Assembly (NCBI RefSeq): GCF_030160275.1 | Contig: NZ_BSOA01000053.1 | Location: 62,001 to 126,000, forward strand | Length of the DNA: 64,000 nt | Origin: Dyella flagellata | Lineage (GTDB): Bacteria; Pseudomonadota; Gammaproteobacteria; Xanthomonadales; Rhodanobacteraceae | Direction: 5' to 3' | Part shown: piece after piece, positions 46,696 to 56,893 of the stretch | Layout of the letters: each line of letters begins with the position of its first letter | Position numbering within the stretch: the first letter of the stretch is position 1 | Translations under genes and position numbers: made by a program | The notes under the pieces: model-generated | The model's database searches: none | The model's input: the letters and a program-made list of their open reading frames with translations, nothing else | Told to the model about the DNA's origin: nothing

Positions 46696-47376
46696 ATGCC
46701 AACACGCCAGTCCGCGCCCGTACTCACCATCGACGGACCCTCCGGATCTGGCAAAGGCACGATCAGCCGGCTGGTGGCCGAGCACCTGGGCTGGCGGCTG
46801 CTGGATTCCGGGGCATTGTACCGGGCGGTGGGCTACGCCGCTGGCATGGCCGGGCTGGACTTGTCCGATGCCGAGGCCGTCACCCGCTGCGCGCAAACCA
46901 CCAAGATCCAGTTTCGTGCGGCGCCACATGATGGCGAAACGCGCGTCATCGTCAATGGCCATGATGCCACCGACGAGCTGCGCACCGAAACCGCCGGTGC
47001 CGCCGCTTCGGCGATTGCCTCGATTCCGACCGTGCGCCAGGCGCTGGTGGACCTGCAGCTCGGCTTCCGCAAGGCACCCGGCCTGGTGGCTGACGGGCGT
47101 GACATGGGCACGGTGATCTTCCCCGACGCGGCGTACAAGGTGTTCCTGACCGCCAGCGCCGCCGAAAGGGCGAAAAGACGTTATAAGCAGTTGAAGGAAA
47201 AGGGGCTGAGCGTTACACTCGCTTCCCTCCAGAGCGAAATTGAGGCGCGTGACGCCCGCGATGCATCGCGAGCCGTGGCGCCGCTCAAACCCGCCCGCGA
47301 TGCGGTGTTGGTGGATACCACCGGCATGGGGATCGAGGATGTGGTCGCTAAAGTTTTGGCCGTCGTGAATCCGTAA
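46696..47376 (+). CDS. cmk: Cytidylate kinase
   Basis: A 226-aa NMP kinase: P-loop [14 protein letters not shown], then [15 protein letters not shown] and [15 protein letters not shown]. It phosphorylates CMP and dCMP. It is followed by rpsA, a conserved pair. It is divergent from the ACBP gene. Confidence 0.97.
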   Translation: MPTRQSAPVLTIDGPSGSGKGTISRLVAEHLGWRLLDSGALYRAVGYAAGMAGLDLSDAEAVTRCAQTTKIQFRAAPHDGETRVIVNGHDATDELRTETAGAAASAIASIPTVRQALVDLQLGFRKAPGLVADGRDMGTVIFPDAAYKVFLTASAAERAKRRYKQLKEKGLSVTLASLQSEIEARDARDASRAVAPLKPARDAVLVDTTGMGIEDVVAKVLAVVNP

Positions 47377-47538
47377 AGGATTGCGGCGGTATTGGCGCTT
47401 CATGCCGCGGCATGAAGTTTTGGGTCAACGGTGCAAGGGAGCGATCCCGACCACCCACAACCGGCGGGCCTGTCCCTTTGCGCAATCATCCGACGGCGCG
47501 CAGTGGGTCGTAAGGCCTTTTCTTATTTTGGAATCAAC

Positions 47539-49212
47539 ATGACTGAAAGTTTTGCCGAGCTGTTTGAACAGAGCCAACAGGCCATTTCTAAGCTGAAGCC
47601 GGGCGCCATCGTCACCGGCATTGTGGTCGAAATCCGCAATGACGTAGTGGTGATCAACGCCGGCCTGAAGAGCGAAGGCATCGTTCCGATCGAGCAGTTC
47701 AAGACCGAGAACGGCGAGTTGGAAGTCCGCGTGGGCGACGAGGTGAAGGTAGCCCTCGACGCACTGGAAGACGGCTTCGGCGAGACCAAGCTCTCCCGCG
47801 AGAAGGCCAAGCGTTCCATGGTGTGGGACGACCTTGAGCAGGCCTTCGACAAGGAAGAGACCATCACCGGCAAGATCTCCGGCAAGGTCAAGGGCGGTTT
47901 CACCGTCGACATCAAGGATGTCCGCGCCTTCCTGCCCGGCTCGCTGGTCGACGTGCGTCCGGTACGCGATCCGGTGTACCTGGAAGGCAAGGATCTCGAA
48001 TTCAAGATCATCAAGCTGGACCGCAAGCGCAACAACGTGGTGGTGAGCCGCCGCGCCGTCGTCGAGACCGAGTTCTCCGAGGAGCGCGAGAAGCTGCTGG
48101 AGCGCCTGACCGAAGGCGCGGTGGTGAAGGGCACGGTCAAGAACCTCACCGACTACGGCGCGTTCGTGGACCTGGGCGGCATCGACGGCCTGCTGCACAT
48201 CACCGACATGGCGTGGAAGCGCGTGCGCCATCCGTCCGAAGTGGTCAACGTGGGCGACGAGCTCGATGTGCGCGTGCTGAAGTACGACCGCGAGCGCAAC
48301 CGCGTGTCGCTGGGCCTGAAGCAGCTGGGTGACGATCCGTGGGTCGCCATCTCGCGTCGTTATCCGGTCGGCAGCCGCCTGTTCGGCAAGGTCTCCAACG
48401 TCACCGACTACGGCTGCTTCGTCGAAATCGAGCCGGGCGTGGAAGGCCTGGTGCACGTGTCCGAAATGGATTGGACCAACAAGAACGTCAACCCGGCCAA
48501 GGTTGTGCAGGTCGGCGACGAGACCGAAGTGATGGTGCTGGACGTGGATGAAGAGCGTCGCCGCATCTCGCTGGGCATCAAGCAGACCCGCTCCAACCCG
48601 TGGGAAGCCTTCGCTGCCACGCACAAGAAGAACGACAAGGTGTCCGGCCAGATCAAGTCGATCACCGACTTCGGCATCTTCATCGGCCTGGACGGTGGTA
48701 TCGATGGTCTGGTGCACCTGTCCGACATCTCCTGGCAGGCTTCCGGCGAAGACCTCGTGCGCAACTTCAAGAAGGGCGACGAGATCGAAGCGGTGGTGCT
48801 GGCCGTGGATCCGGAGCGCGAGCGCATCTCGCTGGGCATCAAGCAGATGGAGCAGGATCCGTTCGGTCACTTCATGGCCGTCCATCCGCGTGGCGCGATC
48901 GTCACCGGCACGGTGAAGGAAGTGGACGCCAAGGGTGCCGTGATTGACCTGGGCGACGGCGTCGAAGGCTACCTGCGCGCCAACGACATCGCCAAGGAGC
49001 GCATCGAGGATGCTACCCAGCATCTGAAGGTGGGCGACAAGGTGGAAGCGAAGTTCACCGGTATGGACCGCAAGGGCCGTCAGCTGTCGCTGTCGATCCG
49101 CGCCAAGGATGAGGAAGAGCTGCAAGACGCCATGGCCGAATACTCGTCCGCGTCGGGTGGCACGACCAAGCTGGGTGCGCTGCTCAAGGAGCAGCTCAAC
49201 AAGGCTGACTGA
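47539..49212 (+). CDS. rpsA: 30S ribosomal protein S1
   Basis: A 557-aa protein with six S1 motifs, for example [39 protein letters not shown] and [20 protein letters not shown]. It carries mRNA onto the ribosome. ATG at 47539 begins [10 protein letters not shown]; frames open further upstream are read-through of the cmk-rpsA gap, about 160 bases, which holds its leader. Confidence 0.99.
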   Translation: MTESFAELFEQSQQAISKLKPGAIVTGIVVEIRNDVVVINAGLKSEGIVPIEQFKTENGELEVRVGDEVKVALDALEDGFGETKLSREKAKRSMVWDDLEQAFDKEETITGKISGKVKGGFTVDIKDVRAFLPGSLVDVRPVRDPVYLEGKDLEFKIIKLDRKRNNVVVSRRAVVETEFSEEREKLLERLTEGAVVKGTVKNLTDYGAFVDLGGIDGLLHITDMAWKRVRHPSEVVNVGDELDVRVLKYDRERNRVSLGLKQLGDDPWVAISRRYPVGSRLFGKVSNVTDYGCFVEIEPGVEGLVHVSEMDWTNKNVNPAKVVQVGDETEVMVLDVDEERRRISLGIKQTRSNPWEAFAATHKKNDKVSGQIKSITDFGIFIGLDGGIDGLVHLSDISWQASGEDLVRNFKKGDEIEAVVLAVDPERERISLGIKQMEQDPFGHFMAVHPRGAIVTGTVKEVDAKGAVIDLGDGVEGYLRANDIAKERIEDATQHLKVGDKVEAKFTGMDRKGRQLSLSIRAKDEEELQDAMAEYSSASGGTTKLGALLKEQLNKAD

Positions 49213-49225
49213 TACAGTGCCAAGG

Positions 49226-49250
49226 TCGGGGCGGCGCTGCGCCGCCCCGA
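49226..49250 (+). terminator. Hairpin after rpsA
   Basis: TCGGGGCGGC, loop GCTGC, GCCGCCCCGA is a perfect 10-bp stem beginning 14 bases after the rpsA stop, followed by TTCGTTCC. It is a partial terminator; ihfB follows 30 bases later. Confidence 0.6.
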
Positions 49251-49280
49251 TTCGTTCCACGTCACGGACATTGGGGACCC

Positions 49281-49580
49281 ATGACCAAATCCGAGCTCAT
49301 TGAGGCGCTAGCCAGGCGTCAGACCCATCTTGCGTTCAGCGACGTCGAGCTGGCGGTCAAGAACGTCATCGAGCAAATGAGCCAGGCCCTGGCCCATGGC
49401 GAGCGCATAGAAATTCGCGGTTTCGGCAGTTTCGCGCTGCACTACCGTCCACCACGCATGGGCCGCAACCCCAAGACGGGCGAAGCCGTGGCCTTGCCCG
49501 GCAAGCATGTGCCGCACTTCAAGCCCGGCAAGGAACTGCGCGAGCGCGTCAATATGCGGCTGGAGCAGCAGCTCGGCTAA
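49281..49580 (+). CDS. ihfB: Integration host factor beta subunit
   Basis: A 99-aa DNA-bending protein: [41 protein letters not shown] and the [12 protein letters not shown] tail. With IhfA it bends DNA. The rpsA-ihfB order is conserved. Confidence 0.98.
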   Translation: MTKSELIEALARRQTHLAFSDVELAVKNVIEQMSQALAHGERIEIRGFGSFALHYRPPRMGRNPKTGEAVALPGKHVPHFKPGKELRERVNMRLEQQLG

Positions 49581-49607
49581 GGCCACCCTCGACATCACTT
49601 ATTCCGA

Positions 49608-49646
49608 CAGGCAGGCGGCTTCGGGCCGGTCCTGCCTTTTCTTTTG
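49608..49646 (+). terminator. Terminator after ihfB
   Basis: AGGCAGG (49609-49615) pairs with CCTGCCT (49631-49637) with inner GCC/GGC pairs, followed by TTTCTTTT. Confidence 0.75.
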
Positions 49647-49656
49647 CCGCGGCATC

Positions 49657-49730
49657 GTAGGCTGGGATGACAATCCCAGCATTGCCATGCTTGCCGTACC
49701 GCGATTGCTGGGATTGCCATCCCAGCCTAG
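49657..49730. repeat. GTAG-type REP pair (copy 6)
   Basis: Two inverted GTAG units with a 26-base spacer; the right unit reads GGGATTGCCATCCCAGCCTA. It lies between ihfB and lapA. Confidence 0.92.
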
Positions 49731-49829
49731 GGGAGGGCAAGGAGCAAGCACCGCAAAAAGCCTAGTCCGCCTGAATCGGGTCTTCACATTCCTCTGTGAG
49801 CTGTTCAGCCGATCGGCTAAAGTTGCATT

Positions 49830-50090
49830 ATGCGATTGATCGTCATGCTGCTACTGCTAGTGTTCGTCGCCGCAGGCGTGGTCCTCGGTGCGCTCAATGC
49901 GGACCTGGTCGGCTACGACCTCGCGTTCGCGCGCGTCCAGGTCCCCAAAGGCGCCGCCTTGCTGGTCATGTTGGCGCTGGGCTGGATACTTGGTGGCCTG
50001 ACCGCATGGCTGGGCGTTACCACGCGGCATCGTCGCGACCGACGACGCACGGCGAAAGCTCAAGGCGCCAAGGCAACAAAAACACCATGA
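49830..50090 (+). CDS. lapA: LapA-domain membrane protein
   Basis: An 86-aa protein with two membrane segments (LIVMLLLLVFVAAGVVLGAL, then LVMLALGWILGGLTAWLG) and a basic tail. It is encoded immediately upstream of lapB with an ATGA overlap, as in E. coli yciS-yciM, where the pair controls LpxC turnover and LPS level. Confidence 0.9.
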   Translation: MRLIVMLLLLVFVAAGVVLGALNADLVGYDLAFARVQVPKGAALLVMLALGWILGGLTAWLGVTTRHRRDRRRTAKAQGAKATKTP

Positions 50091-51262
50091 GCCTCTTTTA
50101 TTCGCTGCTGGCACTGCTCATACCGGCGGCCTTCCTAAGCGGCTGGTGGACGGCACGGCGTGCCGGCGTGCGCCGTTCGGGGGTCCAGGTCAGCGAGCTG
50201 TCCTCCGACTACTTCCGCGGCCTGAACTACCTGCTCAACGAAGAGCAGGACAAGGCGATCGAGGTGTTCCTCAAGCTCGCCGAATACAACCGCGACACCG
50301 TGGAAACGCACTTAGCGTTAGGCAACCTGTTCAGGCGCCGCGGTGAAGTGGATCGAGCCATCCGTCTGCATCAGCACCTGGTCTCCCGTCCCGGCCTGTC
50401 CGAAGGGATGAAGACCGTGGCCTTGCTGGAATTGGGCGAAGACTATATGCGCGCCGGCCTGCTCGACCGCGCCGAGGCGCTGTTCTCGGACCTGGTCGCC
50501 ATGAACGCGCATGCGCCTTCGGCCCTGCGCCATCTCATTGCGATCTACCAGCACGAGCGTGACTGGCACAAGGCGATCGAACATGCGCGCCGGCTGGAAA
50601 CGATGACCGGCGAGGAAGAGGCCACCACCATCGCACAGTTCTATTGCGAGCTGGCCGAGCAATCGCGCCAGCACGGCGCTCGTGCCGAAGCGCGGGAATA
50701 CCTGCAGCAGGCTTTCGCTTCCCAGGCCAATTGCGTGCGCGCCTTCATGCTGACCGGGCGCCTGCACGCGGAAGAAGGAAGGCACGCGGAGGCTGTGGAT
50801 GCGTACGAACGCGCCGTCGATGCGGATATCGCCTTCGTGCCGGAAATCCTTCCACCCTTGCTCGACAGCTACGCACGCTCCGGCCAGATGGAACGGGCTG
50901 AGCGTTTTCTGCGCGACATGCTGGCACGCTATCACGGCATCTCGCCGGTGCTCGCGTTGACGCATCTGTACCAACAGCGCGACGGCGAAAAGCCCGCCAT
51001 CGAATTCCTTACCTCGCAATTGCGCCAGCGCCCCTCCGTGCGCGGACTGATGGCCTTGATCGATGCCACCATGGACAAGATCGAAGGCGAGGCGCGGGAG
51101 AACTTCCTGATCCTGCGCGACCTCACGCGCAAGCTGCTCGAAGGCCAGGCGATGTATCGCTGCAGCCATTGCGGCTTCGGCACCAAGGCGCATCACTGGC
51201 AGTGCCCGAGCTGCAAAGGCTGGAGCACGATCCGGCCGATCCATGGCGTAGCCAATGAGTGA
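50087..51262 (+). CDS. lapB: LPS assembly protein LapB (YciM)
   Basis: A 391-aa TPR protein: membrane anchor (LFYSLLALLIPAAFLSGWW), TPR array from about residue 70, and a C-terminal rubredoxin-like zinc domain (CSHCGFGTKAHHWQCPSCKG). It helps FtsH degrade LpxC and so limits LPS synthesis. It overlaps lapA by 4 and the next gene by 8 bases. Confidence 0.95.
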   Translation: MSLFYSLLALLIPAAFLSGWWTARRAGVRRSGVQVSELSSDYFRGLNYLLNEEQDKAIEVFLKLAEYNRDTVETHLALGNLFRRRGEVDRAIRLHQHLVSRPGLSEGMKTVALLELGEDYMRAGLLDRAEALFSDLVAMNAHAPSALRHLIAIYQHERDWHKAIEHARRLETMTGEEEATTIAQFYCELAEQSRQHGARAEAREYLQQAFASQANCVRAFMLTGRLHAEEGRHAEAVDAYERAVDADIAFVPEILPPLLDSYARSGQMERAERFLRDMLARYHGISPVLALTHLYQQRDGEKPAIEFLTSQLRQRPSVRGLMALIDATMDKIEGEARENFLILRDLTRKLLEGQAMYRCSHCGFGTKAHHWQCPSCKGWSTIRPIHGVANE

Positions 51263-52301
51263 TGCGGTTGTGGCAGGCCTTGCCCCGATCGTCCTCGCCG
51301 TCGTGTTCGCTTTCCTGATCGCGCTGGGCGTCGTGCGTGCGGCCATGGCCTACGCACATCGTCGCGGCATGTTGGATCAGCCGGGGCAGCGGCGTTCGCA
51401 TAAAATTCCGACCCCGCGCGGGGGCGGCATCGGCATTGTCGTGGCGGTGTTGCTGACGATGCCGATATGCCTGCTGCAGCAGCACGCGCCGTGGTCGTTT
51501 TACGTCGTCGTCATGCTATTGCTCGCCACCGCGATAATTGCATGCATCGGCTGGTGGGACGATCACAGTTCCTTGCCGGTGCTTCCACGCTTGGGCGTGC
51601 AATTATTGGCCGTTACCCTGTTTTCACTGAGTGTTGTCAGTGGGCCGCTGAGCTGGCTCTGGTTGCCGTTATGGGTGCTCGGTGGTACGTGGAGCGTCAA
51701 TTTGCATAACTTCATGGACGGCATCGATGGCCTGCTCGCGCAGCAGGGCATCTTCGTGGCCTGCGGACTTGCCGTGCTTGCCGGCTATTCCGGCCAGCCC
51801 ATGCTGGCGGGGCTGGCTGGCTGCGTGGCCGCGGCCTGCCTGGGCTTCTGGTGCTACAACCGCGCCCCAGCCCGCATTTTCATGGGGGACGTGGGCAGTG
51901 GCGCCATCGGCCTGCTGCTGTTTGCGCTGACGGCGATGCTATGGGACCTCAGCTGGCCGCTGGTATGGCCGGCTTTGATCCTCAGTTCAGCTTTTGTGAC
52001 GGATGCCAGCCTTACTCTGCTCACCCGTATGCTGGCAGGCAGGCGCTGGTATGCTGCGCACCGCGAGCATCTGTACCAATGGATCGTGCGCCGGGGGCAC
52101 ACGCATGCGGCAAGCGCGGGGTGGTACCTGGGCTGGAATCTGCTCATAGCAGCGCCGTTGGCTGCGTGGGCAGTGAAGAAACCAGGAACGGGATTACTGG
52201 CCTGCATTGTCACTTATGCGATGGCGGCGGCGGTTTGGATTCATGCCAAGCGCCGCTTGATCAGGCGAAATCGAGACAAGGTTCGTCATGTCCTTACGTA
52301 A
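51255..52301 (+). CDS. WecA-like undecaprenyl-phosphate sugar-1-phosphate transferase
   Basis: A 348-aa polytopic membrane enzyme of the MraY/WecA superfamily. Motifs: IPTPRGGGIGIVVAV, IACIGWWDDHSS, NLHNFMDGIDGLLA, RIFMGDVGSGAIG. It starts a lipid-linked O-antigen or exopolysaccharide unit on undecaprenyl phosphate. It is translationally coupled to lapB; the dehydratase and galU follow. Confidence 0.92.
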   Translation: MSDAVVAGLAPIVLAVVFAFLIALGVVRAAMAYAHRRGMLDQPGQRRSHKIPTPRGGGIGIVVAVLLTMPICLLQQHAPWSFYVVVMLLLATAIIACIGWWDDHSSLPVLPRLGVQLLAVTLFSLSVVSGPLSWLWLPLWVLGGTWSVNLHNFMDGIDGLLAQQGIFVACGLAVLAGYSGQPMLAGLAGCVAAACLGFWCYNRAPARIFMGDVGSGAIGLLLFALTAMLWDLSWPLVWPALILSSAFVTDASLTLLTRMLAGRRWYAAHREHLYQWIVRRGHTHAASAGWYLGWNLLIAAPLAAWAVKKPGTGLLACIVTYAMAAAVWIHAKRRLIRRNRDKVRHVLT

Positions 52302-54183
52302 ATGGGTTGGCACAGTTCATCCGCGCGCGGCAGTGGTCCTGCACGACCTGCTGATCACCGCGCTTGCCTGGTGGGTGGCCAAGGAATTGCGCTACGCGCT
52401 CGATCCCAAGCTGATCATCACCTTCGAACCGTACGAATTTCCGATCGTGCTGATGGTGCAGGGGCTGGTCTATGCATGGACCGGCCTGTACAAGGGCGTG
52501 TGGCGCTTCGCCAGCCTGCCGGACCTGTGGAACATCCTGCGCGCGGCCATCGTCGGTACGGTGGCGATCGGCGTTGCGTTGTTCCTGTATGGACGCCTGG
52601 ATGGCGTGCCGCGCTCGGTGCTGCTGCTGTATCCCTTCGTGCTGTCCTTGTTCCTAGGCACGCCGCGGCTGGCCTACCGCTTCTGGAAAGACAGCCGCGT
52701 CGATCTTTTCATGAGCGCGAAGACGCAGCGCGTGCTGATCGTCGGCGCGGACAGCGCAGGCGAAGCGCTGGCGCGCGATCTTCATCGCGATAGCCGTTAC
52801 ATGGTGGTCGGTTTCGTGGACGATCGCCGTTCGCTGCGCGGCGCGCGCATCAACGGCAAGCCGGTTCTAGGTTCGCTGGAACAATTGCCGGAAGTAGCCA
52901 AGGAATCGGCCGTGCAGATGTTGCTGATCGCCTTGCCGGGTGCCAGCGCGCGCCAGATGCGGCAGGTCGTGGAGCTGTGCGACCGCACCGGCTTGCCGTA
53001 TCGCACGGTGCCCAAGCTGGAAGATGTCGTTGCCGGTCGCGCGCAGTTCAACCAGATCAAGGAAGTGTCGATCGAAGACCTGCTTGGACGCGATGCGGTC
53101 GAGCTGGATTGGACGAAGATTCGCGAAACGCTGACCGGCCGCCGCGTGCTGGTCACGGGCGGTGGCGGCTCGATCGGTTCGGAACTGTGCCGGCAGGTGG
53201 CCCGGCTCGGCGTACACGCGCTGACGATCGTCGAGTCCTGCGAATACAACCTGTACCAGATTTCACAGGAATTGCGCGCGGCCTACCCGGAGTTGCTGCT
53301 CAACAGCGTACTTGTCGACTGTGGCGATGCGGTCGCGATGCGGCGCCTGTTTGCCGAGTCGAAACCGCAGGTGGTGTTCCACGCGGCGGCCTATAAGCAT
53401 GTGCCCATGTTGCAGGGCCAGTTGCGCACCGCGGTGCGCAACAACGTGCTGGCAACGCGTGCCGTGGCCGATTTGTCGAGCGAGACGGGCGTGGAATGCT
53501 TCGTGCTGATCTCCACCGACAAGGCCGTCAATCCGACCAGCGTGATGGGTGCGTGCAAGCGCATCGCGGAGATCTGGTGCCAGAACCTCAACGCGCATTC
53601 GAATACGCACTTCATCACCGTTCGATTCGGTAACGTGCTGGACTCGGCCGGTTCCGTGGTGCCGCTGTTTCGCCAACAGATCCAGGCCGGCGGCCCGGTC
53701 ACGGTCACGCATCCTGAAATCTCGCGCTACTTCATGACCATTCCGGAAGCCACGCAGCTGATCCTGCAGGCGGCGGCGATCGGGCAGGGCGGGGAGATCT
53801 TCGCGTTGGACATGGGCGAGCCGGTCAAGATTCGCGACCTGGCCGAGCAGATGATCCGGCTGGCCGGCAAGAAGCCCGGCACCGAGATCCCTATCGTCTA
53901 CACCGGCCTGCGCTCCGGCGAGAAATTGTTCGAGGAATTGTTTCACCCGCTGGAAAACTACAGCGCGACGACACACAACAAGATATTCCTTGCACAGCAC
54001 CGGCCGGTATCGTGGGAGCTGCTGCAGGCGCAGATGGTCAAGGCTACCGAAGCTGTCCGCCTCTTCAACGAGGACGAGCTGCGCCAGTGCGTATCCAGTC
54101 TGCTTCCATCATTCAGTTGGAGCGACGCTGCCCAGGCGGGCAACGTGATTCCGCTACGCCGCAACGACATCGGAGAGAAGTGA
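52288..54183 (+). CDS. Nucleotide-sugar 4,6-dehydratase, WbpM/CapD-like
   Basis: A 631-aa protein. N-terminal membrane helices (VVLHDLLITALAWWVAK and others) and a CoA-binding-like Rossmann region (VLIVGADSAGEALAR) precede the extended-SDR catalytic domain: VLVTGGGGSIGSELCRQV, VFHAAAYKHVPM, and STDKAVNPTSVMGACKR. The SDR YxxxK reads MGACK, as in the WbpM class where Met replaces Tyr. It makes UDP-4-keto-6-deoxy sugars for surface polysaccharides. galU follows directly. Confidence 0.94.
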   Translation: MSLRKWVGTVHPRAAVVLHDLLITALAWWVAKELRYALDPKLIITFEPYEFPIVLMVQGLVYAWTGLYKGVWRFASLPDLWNILRAAIVGTVAIGVALFLYGRLDGVPRSVLLLYPFVLSLFLGTPRLAYRFWKDSRVDLFMSAKTQRVLIVGADSAGEALARDLHRDSRYMVVGFVDDRRSLRGARINGKPVLGSLEQLPEVAKESAVQMLLIALPGASARQMRQVVELCDRTGLPYRTVPKLEDVVAGRAQFNQIKEVSIEDLLGRDAVELDWTKIRETLTGRRVLVTGGGGSIGSELCRQVARLGVHALTIVESCEYNLYQISQELRAAYPELLLNSVLVDCGDAVAMRRLFAESKPQVVFHAAAYKHVPMLQGQLRTAVRNNVLATRAVADLSSETGVECFVLISTDKAVNPTSVMGACKRIAEIWCQNLNAHSNTHFITVRFGNVLDSAGSVVPLFRQQIQAGGPVTVTHPEISRYFMTIPEATQLILQAAAIGQGGEIFALDMGEPVKIRDLAEQMIRLAGKKPGTEIPIVYTGLRSGEKLFEELFHPLENYSATTHNKIFLAQHRPVSWELLQAQMVKATEAVRLFNEDELRQCVSSLLPSFSWSDAAQAGNVIPLRRNDIGEK

Positions 54184-55056
54184 GTGAGTAAGCCATTGCG
54201 CAAGGTGGTGTTTCCGGTAGCCGGTCTTGGCACGCGTTTCCTTCCGGCCACCAAGGTGGTCGCCAAGGAAATGCTGCCGGTGCTGGACCGGCCGCTGATC
54301 CAGTACGCCGTCGACGAAGCCGTCGATGCGGGGGCCGATACGCTGGTATTCGTCACCAATCGCTACAAGCACGCCATTGCCGATTACTTCGACAAGGCGT
54401 ACGAGCTGGAAGCCAAGCTGCAGGAGAAGGGCAAGGATGACCTGCTCGCCCTGGTGCAAGGCACGCTGCCGCGTCATGTGCGCGCGATCTTCGTGACCCA
54501 GCCCGAGGCCTTGGGGCTGGGGCACGCGGTGCTCTGTGCCAAGCCGGTGGTGGGCGATGAGCCGTTCGGCGTGGTCCTGCCGGACGACTTGATCTGGAAC
54601 CAGGGCAGGGGCGCCTTGCGCCAGATGGCGGAACTGGCCCAAACCGAACAGGCCGGCGTCATCGCGGTCGAGGAAGTGCCGCATGACCAGACCGACAAGT
54701 ACGGCATCGTTGATGCCGAACCGGTGAACGAGCGCAGCGCACGCATCCGCCACATGGTCGAAAAGCCCAAGCCGGCGGAGGCGCCCTCCAACCTGGCCGT
54801 GGTCGGCCGCTATGTGCTTCCGGGCCGCATCTTTCAGCTGCTGGAACAGACCAAGCCCGGCGCGGGCGGTGAAATCCAGCTCACCGACGCCATCGAAGCC
54901 TTGCTGACCGAGCAGGGCAAGGTGCTGGCCTACCGCTTCGAAGGCACCCGCTTCGACTGCGGCAACAAGGCCGGCCTGGTGCGTGCCACCATGCATATGG
55001 CGATGCAGGATCCGAGCCTGGCGAAAGTCGTGCGCGAAGTCGCCAAGTCCTATTGA
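54184..55056 (+). CDS. galU: UTP-glucose-1-phosphate uridylyltransferase
   Basis: A 290-aa enzyme making UDP-glucose: VVFPVAGLGTRFLPATKVVAKEM, VTQPEALGLGHAVLCA, PDDLIWNQG. GTG at 54184 immediately follows the dehydratase stop. It supplies UDP-glucose to LPS and exopolysaccharide synthesis. Confidence 0.97.
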   Translation: MSKPLRKVVFPVAGLGTRFLPATKVVAKEMLPVLDRPLIQYAVDEAVDAGADTLVFVTNRYKHAIADYFDKAYELEAKLQEKGKDDLLALVQGTLPRHVRAIFVTQPEALGLGHAVLCAKPVVGDEPFGVVLPDDLIWNQGRGALRQMAELAQTEQAGVIAVEEVPHDQTDKYGIVDAEPVNERSARIRHMVEKPKPAEAPSNLAVVGRYVLPGRIFQLLEQTKPGAGGEIQLTDAIEALLTEQGKVLAYRFEGTRFDCGNKAGLVRATMHMAMQDPSLAKVVREVAKSY

Positions 55057-55078
55057 GCGACTCGCTCTGCAACAACAT

Positions 55079-55146
55079 GTAGGCTGGGATGACAATCCCA
55101 GCATCGGGAAGTCGCGTGAAAAGCTGGGATTATCATCCCAGCCTAC
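55079..55146. repeat. GTAG-type REP pair (copy 7)
   Basis: Two inverted GTAG units with a 20-base spacer, between convergent galU and the DUF2182 gene. Confidence 0.92.
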
Positions 55147-55150
55147 GCTG

Positions 55151-55924
55151 TCAGGTCAGCCGAAATACTCCCGCCACGATGGCTAAAACACCAATCGCCT
55201 TGGTCGCCAGCTTGCCCGCCGGCGCCAGCCGTTCGGCGAGGATGGCTACCGTAACGAAAGCCATCGCACGTAGATCCATCACGCCTATCACCAGCTGAAT
55301 CGCCGTCAGGTTGGCGCAGCTCAGGCAACAATGCAGGCCCAGACACATGCCTTGCCGCCATGCTGTACCTGGCTGCGCAGGCACCGTACGGATGTGCCGC
55401 AGTGCTTCCCGGCAACGAGTGAGCTGGCGCGCTTTCCACGGTGTGAACTGGGCGACTCCAGCGAGCAAGACCATTGCGCCCGCCAGCAGCGGAACGCTGC
55501 GTGCCAGCAACGGCCAGTGCATCTCAGCGGTGGCCAACGCGACACCCAACGGAAATACCAGCATTCCGAACACGCTCCAGGCAAAGAAATATCCCGTGCC
55601 AACCAATACGGTCAGCAGTTCCAACTGCATTCCAGTGGTCGTGCCTACGGCCTGCCGATAGCGCTGCAGCGCAGGCACCAGGGATGGCAGCATCATCGCC
55701 GCCATCATTACGTCCCACATGACGAGGAACGATGCCGCGGCGCCGCCCCATGTCTGCTCGGGCATCCGCACCCACAGCATCGACATGCTCCAGCCGCCCG
55801 GCATCGGCATGGCATCCATGCCGGACATGGATGCGCACCCGACGATCGTCAGCGTTGCGCTGAGCGTGAACAGCGCCGCCGAGGCGGCGAAGAAGGCTCG
55901 TTCGGAAGTGGGTGCAGCGATCAT
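55151..55924 (-). CDS. DUF2182 membrane protein
   Basis: A 257-aa polytopic protein with the DUF2182 hallmarks: LWVRMPEQTWGGAAASFLVM then WDVMMAAMMLPSLVPALQRY, and GMCLGLHCCLSCANLTAIQL. The Met/His/Cys-rich helices suggest metal handling, and the family is described as predicted metal-binding. The function is unknown. The stop lies 5 bases from the REP. Confidence 0.88.
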   Translation of the reverse strand: MIAAPTSERAFFAASAALFTLSATLTIVGCASMSGMDAMPMPGGWSMSMLWVRMPEQTWGGAAASFLVMWDVMMAAMMLPSLVPALQRYRQAVGTTTGMQLELLTVLVGTGYFFAWSVFGMLVFPLGVALATAEMHWPLLARSVPLLAGAMVLLAGVAQFTPWKARQLTRCREALRHIRTVPAQPGTAWRQGMCLGLHCCLSCANLTAIQLVIGVMDLRAMAFVTVAILAERLAPAGKLATKAIGVLAIVAGVFRLT

Positions 55925-55997
55925 GGTCGTCTCGATCCAGCAGTGCTCATGTCATAGACGAAGCGGATGCCGCGTTTTCGACACCCGCAGGGCGGAT

Positions 55998-56771
55998 TTA
56001 CCGCTTGCCGTACTCATCGTGGCGGCGCCACCAGACGTGCTGCTCCGCCTGGTTGCGCCCCTTGGGTGCGCGGTCCAGCCACTGAAACATGCCCCACAGG
56101 CCGTCCAGGCCACGCGCGTAGGTGGAATAGGTGTGATAGACCACGCCGTCTTCGAGCACGAACGCGCTCATACCTGGCCTTTCGCGTACGTACGTCAGAG
56201 CGTCGATTCCCGTGGCGGCTGCACTATCGACGACGACCTGCGGGAACTGCGTGGTCTTGTCCATCGCATGGCCGCCGCGCTGGTAGTTGTATTCGTAGGC
56301 TCCTTCGCGCTGTTGCTGTTCGGTGATCGAAACGGTGAAATCGAAGTTGAAGTCGCCGCCGAGCGAAGAGGCCCAGGGAAACGACCAGCCCAGGCGACGC
56401 TTGTACGCCTCCAGCTTTGCCAGCGGTGCGCGTGATACCGCCCACAACATCACGTCGTGGTTGGCCAGGTGCTCGGCGAAACCGTTGAAGCCATCGGCGA
56501 TCGCCGAACAGGAAATGCAGCCGGCCTCGAACTCGGGCCCGAACATGAAGTGATAGACGAGCAGCTGCGAGCGCCCACGGAAAAGGTCCGCCAGCGAAGC
56601 GCCGCCCTCATCGGTCTCGAAGCGATAGCCCTTGTTGACCGGGACCCACGGCAGCTCTTGCCGCTGCCGCGCCAGTTCGTCGCCGCGATGGGTGTGCTCC
56701 TTCTCCGCCTTGAGCAGCTCGATGCGTGCCGCCAGCCATTGTTCGCGGGTTCCAATCGTATGCGTAGTCAT
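55998..56771 (-). CDS. DUF899 thioredoxin-fold protein
   Basis: A 257-aa protein of the DUF899/AhpC-TSA-like group: TREQWLAARIELLKAEKEHT, VYHFMFGPEFEAGCISCSAI and GISCSAI-type Cys pair, HDVMLWAVSRAPLAKLEAYK. The CxxC-like CISC is a candidate redox site. Start 56771 follows ACGGAGTAAACGGC. It is divergent from the HTH regulator, which may control it. Confidence 0.85.
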   Translation of the reverse strand: MTTHTIGTREQWLAARIELLKAEKEHTHRGDELARQRQELPWVPVNKGYRFETDEGGASLADLFRGRSQLLVYHFMFGPEFEAGCISCSAIADGFNGFAEHLANHDVMLWAVSRAPLAKLEAYKRRLGWSFPWASSLGGDFNFDFTVSITEQQQREGAYEYNYQRGGHAMDKTTQFPQVVVDSAAATGIDALTYVRERPGMSAFVLEDGVVYHTYSTYARGLDGLWGMFQWLDRAPKGRNQAEQHVWWRRHDEYGKR

Positions 56772-56893
56772 GCCGTTTACTCCGTTCGTCGAAGATTCGA
56801 GCTGTTTGCCCAAGACCTGGTGTTTTCGGGCCGTGGGATATAGTTAGCGCGGGCTTGCGAACGGGTGGGAGTGACAAGTGTGGCGCGATTGAG

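Noticed and set aside
47425-49260. A 611-codon open frame antisense to rpsA
   Set aside because: Composition and full overlap with rpsA mark it as a shadow frame.
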